A stretch of 64,000 nt of DNA from Marinoscillum sp. MHG1-6 (GTDB lineage: Bacteria > Bacteroidota > Bacteroidia > Cytophagales > Cyclobacteriaceae). This document shows, in pieces, positions 35,338-44,667 of the stretch (the first letter of the stretch is position 1; every line of letters starts with the position of its first letter). Below the pieces are notes generated by a model. It made no database searches. It was not told where the DNA came from and worked only from the letters and a program-made list of their open reading frames with translations. Both the position numbers and the translations under genes were made by a program. The stretch lies in NCBI RefSeq assembly GCF_024714475.1, contig NZ_JAMZMI010000010.1, forward strand, positions 1-64,000, given 5' to 3'.

Positions 35338-35901
35338 TTTCAACAGGAATTCACGAAAGGACTCCGTGTCATATTTAGCCATGCCCTCTCGCTTGGTTAC
35401 GATGTTACCTTTTGAGGAGATCACGTAAGTGCTCGGGATGCTACTCGATTCATAAACCTGTGGCAGATATCCATTCACAAAATAGACCGGAAAGTCAAAT
35501 TCCTTATTTTGGATATATCGCAGCGCTTTATTCCGATCATCGTCCAGTGAAATCATTACGAAGGCTACCTGGTCCCCCGTTTTTTCATACAGGTCATGGA
35601 TATCAGGCATCTCAGCCACACATGGAGGACACCATGTTGCCCAGAAGTTGATAAAGACTGTTTTGCCTTTGAACTCTTCGAACGCAACAACCCGGCCCGC
35701 GGCATTGACCAATTCAAAATTGTAGTTGGCCTGGGTGCTGGCATCTGGTTCGGTGTCCGGTTTGATAATGCCAGTTGATAAAACCAATCTCTGAACGAAC
35801 CCGATCACTTCAGTATGATAGCCCGTAAAGTAAAGGGTGCCGGCGACTGCTATCAAAATTACCCATTCTATAAGTTCTCTTTTACCTGATTTTCTGGACA
35901 T
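35332..35901 (-). CDS. TlpA-like membrane-anchored thioredoxin
   Basis: 189 residues. One N-terminal membrane segment (about 10-28) followed by a periplasmic redoxin domain with FINFWATWCPPCVAEMPDI (active site WCPPC near 93) and the cis-Pro loop SIPSTYVI. It reduces or resolves disulfides outside the cytoplasm, perhaps for cytochrome or envelope proteins. Monocistronic, and convergent with the glycerate kinase. Confidence 0.88.
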   Translation of the reverse strand: MSRKSGKRELIEWVILIAVAGTLYFTGYHTEVIGFVQRLVLSTGIIKPDTEPDASTQANYNFELVNAAGRVVAFEEFKGKTVFINFWATWCPPCVAEMPDIHDLYEKTGDQVAFVMISLDDDRNKALRYIQNKEFDFPVYFVNGYLPQVYESSSIPSTYVISSKGNIVTKREGMAKYDTESFREFLLKL

Positions 35902-36032
35902 TAGGGTCGCTTGATTTTTTAATCATTATTTATTGAACAAAAACATTTAGAATTCATTCACGATACGGGTAATTTTGATGCCCACTTAAAAGAAATGTGA
36001 CGGGTCTCGACCCGATGATTGATTTGAAGAAT

Positions 36033-38270
36033 ATGACAAATTACGCTGCTAAGATAGCCCAGGAACTTTCCCTGCAATCAAGATTTGTAGACGCCGTGAT
36101 CCAGTTATTGGATGAAGGAGCTACCGTGCCGTTCATTTCCCGTTATCGAAAGGAGATGACTGGCACCATGGATGAGGTGCAGGTGGCACAGGTGAGAGAC
36201 AGGGTGTCCCAATTGCGGGAATTGGATAAAAGGAAAGAGGCCATCCTTAAGTCGATCGATGAGCAAGGCAAATTAACGCCGGAGTTGAAATCGAAGATTG
36301 ACGCAGCAGAAACCATGGCGGTGTTGGAGGATTTATACCTTCCCTATAAGCCTAAAAGGAAGACCAAAGCCTCTGTGGCCAAGGAAAAGGGATTGGAGCC
36401 ACTGGCCAATATGCTGTTTGCTCAGAATGCATTTGATACCGAGCTGGAGGCCGCGAAATTTATTAGCGACGAGAAAGGAGTTGCAGATGTAGAGGAGGCC
36501 TTGCAAGGAGCAAGAGATATTATTGCCGAATGGGTCAGTGAAGATGCGGACTCAAGAAAGAAAATACGAACCCTGTTTCAGTCAGAAGGTGTGGTGACCG
36601 CCAAGTTGATGCGTGGCAAGGAGCAGGAAGGAGCCAAATACAAAGACTACTTTGACTGGCAGGAGTCGTTGAAGGATATACCATCGCACAGATTATTGGC
36701 GATAAGAAGGGGAGAGAAAGAAGGGATTTTGTCAATGGACATTGCACCGGAGGAGGAAAGCGCGATTGCGTTGCTTAACCGACAATTCGTTAAATCAAAT
36801 AATGCAGCTTCAGTACATGTAGAAACTGCGGTCAAGGATTCCTATAAAAGACTGATCAAGCCGAGTATTGAGACGGAATCCAGACTGGAATCGAAGAAAA
36901 AAGCGGACCTTGAGGCAATCGGGGTATTCTCAGAGAATCTGAAGCAGTTGTTGATGTCGGCACCATTGGGTCAAAAAACAGTGCTGGGTATTGACCCGGG
37001 CTTTAGGACGGGTTGTAAAGTAGTTTGCCTGGATAAGCAGGGAAAATTGCTCGAGAACACCACCATTTACCCGAACGAACCACAGAAAGATAAGCAGACG
37101 GCCGGAGCGATTGTGATGGCATTGGCTCAGAAGCATAATATAGAGGCAGTGGCCATAGGAAATGGAACGGCCAGCCGTGAAACAGAGCAGTTCGTGAAGT
37201 CTTTGGGGCTGCCTAAAAATATCATCATTGCCATGGTGAATGAAAGTGGTGCGTCGATCTACTCTGCATCAGAAGTAGCAAGGGAGGAATTCCCGAATCA
37301 CGACATCACGGTGAGGGGTGCGGTGTCTATCGGGCGAAGAATGATGGATCCTCTGGCGGAGCTGGTGAAAATTGATGCGAAGTCTATCGGAGTGGGACAA
37401 TACCAGCACGATGTAGATCAAAACTCTTTAAAGTCTTCTTTGGATGACGTGGTGATGAGCTGTGTGAATGCTGTGGGTGTAGAGCTCAATACGGCAAGTA
37501 AGCAACTGCTGACCTATGTTTCCGGTCTGGGGCCACAGCTTGCTGATAACATTATCCAGTTTAGAAATGAAAACGGCGCATTCAAAAGCCGCGAGGATTT
37601 GAAAAAAGTACCTCGATTAGGAGACAAGGCCTTTGAACAGGCAGCAGGATTCCTTAGAATCGGAGGAGGAAAAAATGTATTGGATCAAAGTGCCGTTCAC
37701 CCAGAGCGATACGAGACGGTGGAGACCATGGCGAAAGACCTTGGGTGTACTGTGGTGGACCTGGTGAAGGACAGCAACCTCAGACAAAAGATTGATCTGA
37801 AGAAATACGTGACCGAGGAGGTTGGTTTGCCGACCCTACAGGATATCATCCAGGAATTGGCCAAGCCAGGACGTGACCCGCGGGAGCAATTCGAGGCGTT
37901 TGCCTTTGACGATCATGTTCACGATATCAAGGATTTGACCATCGGCATGAAACTTCCGGGTATCATCACTAATATTACCAAGTTTGGTGCATTTGTAGAT
38001 GTGGGGGTTCACCAGGATGGACTGGTGCATGTGAGCCATTTATCGGATAGTTTTGTGTCGGATCCGGCCCAGGCGGTGAAGCTTCAGCAGAAGGTAACAG
38101 TAACGGTACTTGAAGTGGATGTGCCTCGTAAAAGAATATCGCTTTCTATGAAAAGTGATCCGTTTGGTAAGAGCCCGGCGCCAAAGCAACGCAAAAAAAG
38201 GGAGGAACCTCAAGTTGAGGGAGACCTTCAGGCTAAATTAGCCATGTTGAAAGGAAAATTTGGAAATTGA
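36033..38270 (+). CDS. tex: Tex family RNA-binding transcription accessory protein
   Basis: 745 residues from the ATG at 36033, which follows TTGAAG and puts the N-terminus in line with other Tex proteins; ATG 36015 and GTG 35997 are also in frame. Domains in order: helical N-terminal (LLDEGATVPFISRYRKEMTG), YqgF/RNase H-like (VLGIDPGFRTGCKVVCLD, about 325), helix-hairpin-helix (NIIQFRNENGAFKSREDLKKVPRLG, about 510), and S1 RNA-binding (GIITNITKFGAFVDVGVHQDGLVH, about 645). It binds nucleic acid and influences transcription. A short hairpin CGGGT-CTCG-ACCCG (36001-36014) precedes the start. Confidence 0.93.
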   Translation: MTNYAAKIAQELSLQSRFVDAVIQLLDEGATVPFISRYRKEMTGTMDEVQVAQVRDRVSQLRELDKRKEAILKSIDEQGKLTPELKSKIDAAETMAVLEDLYLPYKPKRKTKASVAKEKGLEPLANMLFAQNAFDTELEAAKFISDEKGVADVEEALQGARDIIAEWVSEDADSRKKIRTLFQSEGVVTAKLMRGKEQEGAKYKDYFDWQESLKDIPSHRLLAIRRGEKEGILSMDIAPEEESAIALLNRQFVKSNNAASVHVETAVKDSYKRLIKPSIETESRLESKKKADLEAIGVFSENLKQLLMSAPLGQKTVLGIDPGFRTGCKVVCLDKQGKLLENTTIYPNEPQKDKQTAGAIVMALAQKHNIEAVAIGNGTASRETEQFVKSLGLPKNIIIAMVNESGASIYSASEVAREEFPNHDITVRGAVSIGRRMMDPLAELVKIDAKSIGVGQYQHDVDQNSLKSSLDDVVMSCVNAVGVELNTASKQLLTYVSGLGPQLADNIIQFRNENGAFKSREDLKKVPRLGDKAFEQAAGFLRIGGGKNVLDQSAVHPERYETVETMAKDLGCTVVDLVKDSNLRQKIDLKKYVTEEVGLPTLQDIIQELAKPGRDPREQFEAFAFDDHVHDIKDLTIGMKLPGIITNITKFGAFVDVGVHQDGLVHVSHLSDSFVSDPAQAVKLQQKVTVTVLEVDVPRKRISLSMKSDPFGKSPAPKQRKKREEPQVEGDLQAKLAMLKGKFGN

Positions 38271-38731
38271 GAACAGTACTCAAAAGTGTAATCCTGGGAT
38301 TCGTAATTCTGACAGGCTGTGTAGACACTGATATTATCAAGGACTACACGGCTGCAGAGGTCGAATTGATGCTCACGGCTGGGGATAAGAAAAGGTGGGC
38401 GCTATCTAATCTTTTGATTGATGGGGAGGCGCAAATTATGGAAGGGTGCGCCGATTCTGTTTATTGGCTTTTTCAGATGGTTAATGATGATTCGGTTGCT
38501 ACGTTTGAATTGAAGAACCTTAATAGCTGCACGGTGATCGATACTTCTTTCGCTGGTGCGGTTAGTGCCTCGGTCTTCGAGACGCAGTTTACAGATTCAT
38601 TACTCATTGAGGGAGACAATCTTCCATTCCCATCATTTATGAAAGTGAGGGAAATACGTCCCAGTACACTTGGCGTAGATTATAACAAAGCAGGGCAATT
38701 ATACCAGGCGACTTACAGCGTTGCTGAATAG
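38267..38731 (+). CDS. Small hypothetical lipoprotein
   Basis: 154 residues. The start is a TTG at 38267 overlapping the tex stop; the next ATG (residue 31) would delete the signal. The signal peptide MRTVLKSVILGFVILTGC ends in a lipobox (LTGC), predicting a lipid-anchored protein. The mature part is a small, mostly beta protein with two later cysteines (CADSVYWLF, NSCTVIDTSF), reminiscent of lipocalin-like DUFs, but I cannot name a family. It converges on rsmE with a 2-base gap. Confidence 0.65.
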   Translation: MRTVLKSVILGFVILTGCVDTDIIKDYTAAEVELMLTAGDKKRWALSNLLIDGEAQIMEGCADSVYWLFQMVNDDSVATFELKNLNSCTVIDTSFAGAVSASVFETQFTDSLLIEGDNLPFPSFMKVREIRPSTLGVDYNKAGQLYQATYSVAE

Positions 38732-38733
38732 TC

Positions 38734-39435
38734 TTAGTAGTGATTGGCGGCGTTTACAAACTGGCAGGCCACCAATCCGGCAGTTTCCGTTCTCAAAGTG
38801 TTTGATCCAAGAGAGATTTTTTCAAAGCCTTTACTCAGCGCCATTTCGACTTCAGAAGGATCGAAATCACCCTCTGGTCCGATAAGCGTCAGCACCCTGG
38901 TGGCAGGGGTAAGTATTTTTCCGTAATAAGGCAGTCCTTCTTCGACATAGGCGATATGCCGAGCGAAGCTACGATCCAGATTTTCCAGGAAGTTTTTGAA
39001 CTTGACTAGCTCATTTACTTTGGTGATATAGCCACTTTTGGATTGTTTGAGGGCACTGATGGCTTTCTTTTCTAACCGGTCGATGCGCAGCTTATTCCTT
39101 TCTGAGTTTTTGGTTAAAAGAAAACTGATTTCGTCCACGCCCATCTCGCAGGCTTTCTCCACGAACCACTCCGTACGGTCAATGTTCTTGGTAGGCGAGA
39201 GTGCGATGTGATGATAGAAATCCTTCGAAGGTTTCTTGCTCTCGCTGAGTATGCTGAATTCACATTTTTTGCCTGAGATGTTGGTGAGCTCTACCTCATA
39301 CATTCCTCCAATGCCATCGAGTATACCGATCCGGCTGCCAATCGCATTTCGAAGTACGCGCGTGCAATGCGTAAACTCTTCTCCTTCAAGAAAAAGCTGT
39401 CCTTTGGTGATGTCAGGTTGGTAGAAGTAATTCAT
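38734..39435 (-). CDS. rsmE: 16S rRNA m3U1498 methyltransferase RsmE
   Basis: 233 residues. N-terminal PUA-like part (FYQPDITKGQLFLEGEEFTHCTRVLR) and a C-terminal SPOUT knot: LIGPEGDFDPSEVEMAL and KISLGSNTLRTETAG form the SAM-binding loops. It methylates N3 of U1498 in 16S rRNA. It appears to be monocistronic. Confidence 0.95.
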   Translation of the reverse strand: MNYFYQPDITKGQLFLEGEEFTHCTRVLRNAIGSRIGILDGIGGMYEVELTNISGKKCEFSILSESKKPSKDFYHHIALSPTKNIDRTEWFVEKACEMGVDEISFLLTKNSERNKLRIDRLEKKAISALKQSKSGYITKVNELVKFKNFLENLDRSFARHIAYVEEGLPYYGKILTPATRVLTLIGPEGDFDPSEVEMALSKGFEKISLGSNTLRTETAGLVACQFVNAANHY

Positions 39436-39500
39436 GTTGCTCGAAGATCAAAAAAACTTATGATACTGGCATAGTCAAGTAGTTTATTTTGATAGAAACA

Positions 39501-39532
39501 TAAAACAAAAGGCCGCTCACATGAACGGCCTT
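39501..39532 (-). terminator. Terminator of the TonB-dependent receptor gene
   Basis: AAGGCCG (39509-39515) pairs with CGGCCTT (39526-39532). Read on the minus strand the stem is followed by TTTTGTTTTA. Confidence 0.75.
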
Positions 39533-39556
39533 CAAGTTACCAACTTAAATCAAGTA

Positions 39557-42010
39557 TCATTTTTTGCCTCCCGGTATATTGGCTTTCAGTTCAAGAGCGA
39601 ATAGCCTGCCGATGAATGGAGAGGCCGTAAACTCTCTGAATTCAGCGTCAAACAAGTTGGTTACCTGACCTGAGATCGTAAATACGTCGTTGAAGTTATA
39701 CCCGATGCCGAGGTCGACATTAACAAAACCACCTAATGGGCCGTAGTTCCAGGTGTCGGTACTTCTGGCATCTTCGGTGATTGGAGTCCCTCTCCATGAT
39801 AAATCTTGCGTCTCGGCGGCAATCTGGAAGCTTGAGAAATAATCATATTCCTGTACCCATCTGAGATATACATTGGCGAAGAATTTTGGTGAGCGATAGT
39901 ACAGTCCTGTACCGAAGCGATTTTTAGGGGCGTTTACCAGGATGTCCAAAATATTTACAACTCCATCACCATTGAAATCGTTGTTTTCAAGGTCCTTCTT
40001 GTCTACAGAATAATCAAAATAGGAGTAGTTGAATGTCCAGTTCAGGTTGTTGCTGAAGTAAACATTGGTTCCAATATCAAATCCATAAGTGTTGACTTCT
40101 CCAAAGTTCACATAGGTGGCGACTAAACCTCCGTAGGCTGCATAGCCTGACTGTACCTGATCGATTGGGGTGCTGCCACGTTCGGTGGTAACTCCTACAA
40201 CTGTGACGGGGGAGAGGAAATTTTCTGACATGTTGTAGTAGGCATTGGCGTCTACAAATAATTTTTTAGGAATGACCTGACCTTTATATCCGATTTCAAT
40301 AGTCTGGATTTGCTCCACTTTTTGTTTTTCTACTTTAGTGCCATCTGTCAATGTGAATCCATCTGCATTACCAAGAATTAAGCCTGCGAACAGGTCTCCG
40401 TACATGTTCAAAATGGTGGGGGCAGCAATTCCTTTACCATAGGTTAATCGAATGGCGTTATCACCCTGGGTGTAGACCAGTCCGGCTTTGGGTACAAAGT
40501 TGAAGCCGTAAACCTCATGATTATCACCTCTAAAAGCAGCAACTGCTTTGAGGGTATTATTGAATCGGTAGTCAAGCTGTCCGTAAACCCCAATTTGGTT
40601 AATTTCTATAGGGTCCTTTCCTCCATTATCAATAAGATAGGTGCCTTTACTATTGGCAATATCTTTTTGCCATTGGGATCCAACCACCACTTTGGCATTA
40701 CCAAACGTTTCGTGGTACTGAACTTCGGCATTCCATCTTTTGGAGTCATCTGCGAATGTGGCTCCATTACCCAGAGAGATTTCTTCAGCTTCAGCTTCAG
40801 TCGCTCCACCGTCAATGGCAGCCCAATAGTTTTTGGTTCGTTGATCAATGGCGTAGGTATCCTCGGTTTTGCTTGCTGTACGATAGGCTTGCACAAAGAA
40901 CTTGTCGGAAACATATCTTAGGTGAAAGTAATTTACGCGCCAATCCTTAATTTGATTTCGTCCAACATTTGTAGGAGCCAGGTAAGTACTATTGCTAGCA
41001 CCCCAGCTAAAGATTAGGTCTGAATTATCTGCTACCCGGTAGTAGAGGGCTGCCTCTCCCCTTAAAAAGCTTAGATCATTGTCGAGTTTGTATTCCTCAT
41101 AACCTTCCTTTCCGGGGATACCATCTCGATCTATATAAACCGAGTCAGCAAATTTGAATTCTTCGGCTTGTGTGTACTCGCCCATCACTTTAAAGGAGAG
41201 CTTGTCATTTAGAACCTGAGCGTGTCTAAAGCGTCCCGTCAACATACTTTGATTACCAGCTCCAAGAGCAACGGTTGTTCCCTGAGAGGACCTTGGGTCT
41301 TTTGTGATGGTATGTACGAGTCCATTATGTGCATTTGGACCATAAAGGGCTGCGTTGGGACCCATAATTACTTCTACACGTTCTATGTCTTCTTTGATTT
41401 GAGTAGTCAACGGCCCGAAAGGAAGTCCTGTCGCAATAAGTGTTGAGAACCGCCCATCATTTACCTGAAGGTTCTTAGAGTTGAAGTTGCTGTTAAAGCC
41501 ACGAATATTGACACCAGTACCGACCACCCCTGAACGGACAAACTCAACTCCTTTCATTCGGGATAATAATTCTCCGGGATTAAAGGAGGCTGACTCTGTG
41601 ATGTCTTTAGAGGAGATGACCTCAATGGTGGCCGGGGTCTCTGTGATTTTTTCAGCTTGTCTTGTGCCGGAGATCACCACCTGATCGAATGCGAAAACAG
41701 ATTCATTCATGCTGATGCTGTTTAAGTTGACATCCTGTCCTGCTATGGAAACTCGCTGACTTATTTTTTCAAATCCTATGAAAGTGAGTTCCAGAACATA
41801 GTTGCCATCTTCAACATTGCCAATGTTGAAATTGCCATTAGTGTCTGTGATAGATCCTTTTGAAGTGCCAAGTAAGGTGGCAGATACGCCAACAATAGGC
41901 TCTCCGGATGCGTCGTCCACAACGCGACCCGTAATTGAGCTTTGTGCTACGGCCTGATAAGTCAGAAATAGTAATAGGCTTAGAAGGGTTAGAGTAGAGT
42001 TTTTTTTCAT
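39557..42010 (-). CDS. TonB-dependent receptor with CarboxypepD_reg domain
   Basis: 817 residues. A signal peptide (1-22, AVAQ) is followed by a CarboxypepD_reg-like domain (SSITGRVVDDASGEPIVGVSATLLGTSKGSITD), a plug (about 110-230, with RVEVIMGPNAALYGPNAHNG), and a 22-strand type barrel ending in NLFDAEFREFTASPFIGR. A calcium-loop-like NDFNGDGVVNILDI sits in a late surface loop (677-690). No SusD partner is present, so it is not a canonical Sus pair. It imports an unknown ligand through the outer membrane. It has its own terminator and lies on the same strand, 259 bases downstream of the six-gene acyl operon, so supplying that pathway is possible. Confidence 0.9.
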   Translation of the reverse strand: MKKNSTLTLLSLLLFLTYQAVAQSSITGRVVDDASGEPIVGVSATLLGTSKGSITDTNGNFNIGNVEDGNYVLELTFIGFEKISQRVSIAGQDVNLNSISMNESVFAFDQVVISGTRQAEKITETPATIEVISSKDITESASFNPGELLSRMKGVEFVRSGVVGTGVNIRGFNSNFNSKNLQVNDGRFSTLIATGLPFGPLTTQIKEDIERVEVIMGPNAALYGPNAHNGLVHTITKDPRSSQGTTVALGAGNQSMLTGRFRHAQVLNDKLSFKVMGEYTQAEEFKFADSVYIDRDGIPGKEGYEEYKLDNDLSFLRGEAALYYRVADNSDLIFSWGASNSTYLAPTNVGRNQIKDWRVNYFHLRYVSDKFFVQAYRTASKTEDTYAIDQRTKNYWAAIDGGATEAEAEEISLGNGATFADDSKRWNAEVQYHETFGNAKVVVGSQWQKDIANSKGTYLIDNGGKDPIEINQIGVYGQLDYRFNNTLKAVAAFRGDNHEVYGFNFVPKAGLVYTQGDNAIRLTYGKGIAAPTILNMYGDLFAGLILGNADGFTLTDGTKVEKQKVEQIQTIEIGYKGQVIPKKLFVDANAYYNMSENFLSPVTVVGVTTERGSTPIDQVQSGYAAYGGLVATYVNFGEVNTYGFDIGTNVYFSNNLNWTFNYSYFDYSVDKKDLENNDFNGDGVVNILDILVNAPKNRFGTGLYYRSPKFFANVYLRWVQEYDYFSSFQIAAETQDLSWRGTPITEDARSTDTWNYGPLGGFVNVDLGIGYNFNDVFTISGQVTNLFDAEFREFTASPFIGRLFALELKANIPGGKK

Positions 42011-42269
42011 TTCTGTGGGGTTTCTTAGTTGTTTTTACGGTTTTCGTAATAAACATAGAAAATCAGGTGGCCATAATGGGATTATCATAATTTTAGGTTG
42101 CTTTGACTTTCAGGTTGATAGGGGTCAATTTTTTATTTAAAAAGTTAATTATCAGTCAGTTATGAATTGAAAATATGGTGTTGACTATTAAAGATAGGAG
42201 CTATGATAAAATTAGGCGATTTGACCTGATTTTTGATTCACCAATAGAGAGTTTTGAGTTAAGTATGGG

Positions 42270-43703
42270 TCAATTGCTCTTTACCTGAAAAAGTTCAGCA
42301 CGCGCTGTTACAACTGTGCGTGGTATGTAATTTTCCAGTTCAGTAAGTACTTGTTTTAGTACAAAGGTTTTATGCTGATCTGAAAGGTACTCTTTAGAGA
42401 AGGATACGATGGATTCGACCATTTCCTTTGATTGGATCCTTTTTTCTTTTAACAAAGCGACTTCATAATACCACCTGATGGTGGGTAGGTAAATGGCCTT
42501 TTTTCGATCCTCATCGTCCTTGTTAATGAGATTGTATTTGCGAAAAACCTGAAGCGTTTTTTGGTATTTTTCCTGTTTAATGAGTGCCTGAATGTAGGCT
42601 GTAAAAAAGGAGTACCACCTTTGATTTAGGATTTCCGAAGCGTGGATTCTTAAAAAACTTTCAGCTAGCATTTCACCACGTTGAGGTTGGTTGTGGAGGT
42701 TTAGGCATTTGATATAGAAGGAGATGAAGCCAATTTTCTGGTAATAGTTAGAGGACTTCTGGACCTCCGAAAAGGACTCTTTTAGGAGGTTAAGCGCCTC
42801 TTCAATTTTTCCGCGTTTGATAAGAATGGAGCTGAAATTACTGAGGTATTGGATGTGATCAGAATTTTTTTGTCTGATGGAGAGATAACCATACTCCTCT
42901 GCCTGCTGCAATACATCAAATTTGGAGTGCAGCATGAGGCGATTCGCATAGTAGTTGTAGAGGATTCTTCTGGTATAAAATAGTCCGTTGATCAGTAGGG
43001 TGTCCAATTGATCATACATCTTCTTAAGCTTGCCAAATTCCCTGCTGTTGAAATAGAGAAAGGTCAGTCGTATTACCGCCATGTACCGATTATAACCATC
43101 AAGGTTTTCATTGGTGAAGCATTCCTCCAGCCAGTTTTCCCACTTGGTAGAATCTCCCTGCTTGGAATTGAACTGGTCTATGATATCGGTGGTCGCCTGA
43201 TGAAGCTTTTCGTTGACCTCTTTGGAAAAGGCATATTCATCTCTATATTTTTCTATGAATGCATTGACCTCACGATAATCTTTATTTCGTAGTCGAATAA
43301 GTAGGAAGTGCCGGTAATTGATCACCATTTCATAAAACTTCATAAAGTTATGAATAGGATGGTCGTAATTTTTGATGGTTTTTAATAAGGCTTTCTCTTC
43401 CGGTACTGTAAGGGCATCAGTAATTACTTTGCGATCCATATCGTTGATCCACTCAAAGTATTTGTCTACGTCTATGGCATCCAACTTCTTTTGGATCCAA
43501 TCCATGAGGCTGGAGTATTTGCGTTTGTCTATTTGGGGGTTAAAGGGGACCTTGTTTTGAAGGTCATGGGCATTTAATCTGATTTTGTTGAGTATATCAG
43601 CTTTCTCCTGGTCCTCAAATTGTTGAATGCTCGCCAGATAATCAGCTTCATGAGGAAGAATATCAGATGCAAATTCCGTGAATTTTTTGAGCTTTATTTT
43701 CAA
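42270..43703 (-). CDS. Large helical-repeat protein of unknown family
   Basis: 477 residues, almost wholly helical, no signal peptide or membrane segment. The second half has TPR-like pairs (YLSNFSSILIKRGKIEEALNLLKESFSEV, SFFTAYIQALIKQEKYQKTLQVFRKY). The N-terminal 200 residues are charged and aromatic and match no family I know. The start is a TTG at 43703, four bases after the hydrolase stop; no ATG lies before residue 67. As the last gene of the operon it may be a scaffold or regulator for the enzymes encoded upstream, which is inference from position only. Confidence 0.65.
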   Translation of the reverse strand: MKIKLKKFTEFASDILPHEADYLASIQQFEDQEKADILNKIRLNAHDLQNKVPFNPQIDKRKYSSLMDWIQKKLDAIDVDKYFEWINDMDRKVITDALTVPEEKALLKTIKNYDHPIHNFMKFYEMVINYRHFLLIRLRNKDYREVNAFIEKYRDEYAFSKEVNEKLHQATTDIIDQFNSKQGDSTKWENWLEECFTNENLDGYNRYMAVIRLTFLYFNSREFGKLKKMYDQLDTLLINGLFYTRRILYNYYANRLMLHSKFDVLQQAEEYGYLSIRQKNSDHIQYLSNFSSILIKRGKIEEALNLLKESFSEVQKSSNYYQKIGFISFYIKCLNLHNQPQRGEMLAESFLRIHASEILNQRWYSFFTAYIQALIKQEKYQKTLQVFRKYNLINKDDEDRKKAIYLPTIRWYYEVALLKEKRIQSKEMVESIVSFSKEYLSDQHKTFVLKQVLTELENYIPRTVVTARAELFQVKSN

Positions 43704-43707
43704 CGCA

Positions 43708-44667
43708 CTATTCTGTTGTTTGAAAAAGGAATGTATGAATAATTTTATTCACCTCCTCGGGTTGATCGTAGGTAATGAAATGTCCACAATTCGGAACGAG
43801 CTTTAAGGTGGCGTCAGGGATTTTATTAACACCTGATTGAGCCACATCCTTTGTGCTTAGATTCGGATTTAGGTATCGATTCGGGATCAGCAGATCATTT
43901 GCACCATAGACCACCAGGGTACGTGTTTTAAGTTCTCCTAATTTACTAAATACAGGGCCTTCGAGCATGCTGGTGATCCCAAGAGAGACCGACCTGCAAT
44001 ACAAATCAAAATCCATGCTTTTTTTCATTTGTATTCTATCATTGATCATGAACTCAACAGATTCGGGCATATTAAAGAAGTTGAGTTTCCAGTTAGCCCT
44101 AATCTGATCATCCGTAGCCTTCGATAGTTCAGAGGCATCAGATACTGTTTTTAACCATTTGGTCTGTTCCGGGGTGAAGGTTTCGAAACCTGCAGGGGCA
44201 AGGAGTATGAGTTGAGTGAATATTTCCGGCCTGTTCAGGACGCTGGTGATAGCAATTTGGGCACCCATGCTGTGTCCAACCAAAATTACATTTTTCAATT
44301 TCAGTGCTTCAATCAATGAAATAACGACCTCCGCATAGAAGTTCATTGAAATAGCGTACTGTCCCTTCGAAGAAAGCCCGTAGCCTGGCAAATCGAGGGC
44401 AATACATCGGTTGTTCGTCTTTTGACTTTCAAATACCGGAAACCATGAGGGAATATAGGTGGCCAATCCATGAATGAAGATCAGTGTGTTGGCCCCTTGC
44501 CCTTCATCCACATAAGCCACTCTCATGGAATCATTGACGGTGTGATACTTCACATCATAGGGGTAGGGCTTGATTGTCTTTGCTATGGATAATTCGTTTT
44601 GGGCCATGGTCGTTAAACATAGGGATAAAAATAGAATAGAAATAACCGGTCGAAACAAGGGGATCAT
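43708..44667 (-). CDS. Exported alpha/beta hydrolase
   Basis: 319 residues. A signal peptide (1-22, LTTMAQ) exports it. The alpha/beta fold has the oxyanion HG at 66-67, nucleophile elbow GHSMG with Ser133, acid Asp258 (YGANDLLIP) and His296 (NCGHF); the triad is complete. It is an esterase, lactonase or similar acting outside the cytoplasm. Substrate unknown. It overlaps the ligase stop by 4 bases (ATGA). In the operon model it would release a carboxylic acid for the symporter. Confidence 0.85.
   Translation of the reverse strand: MIPLFRPVISILFLSLCLTTMAQNELSIAKTIKPYPYDVKYHTVNDSMRVAYVDEGQGANTLIFIHGLATYIPSWFPVFESQKTNNRCIALDLPGYGLSSKGQYAISMNFYAEVVISLIEALKLKNVILVGHSMGAQIAITSVLNRPEIFTQLILLAPAGFETFTPEQTKWLKTVSDASELSKATDDQIRANWKLNFFNMPESVEFMINDRIQMKKSMDFDLYCRSVSLGITSMLEGPVFSKLGELKTRTLVVYGANDLLIPNRYLNPNLSTKDVAQSGVNKIPDATLKLVPNCGHFITYDQPEEVNKIIHTFLFQTTE

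Noticed and set aside
35997-36032. Upstream GTG/ATG starts for tex.
   Set aside because: The N-terminus of other Tex proteins aligns with the ATG at 36033, and a hairpin covers the upstream part.
39557-42010. TonB receptor as a SusC protein.
   Set aside because: No SusD gene next to it, and its length (817) and plug resemble general or siderophore-type receptors more than SusC (about 1000).
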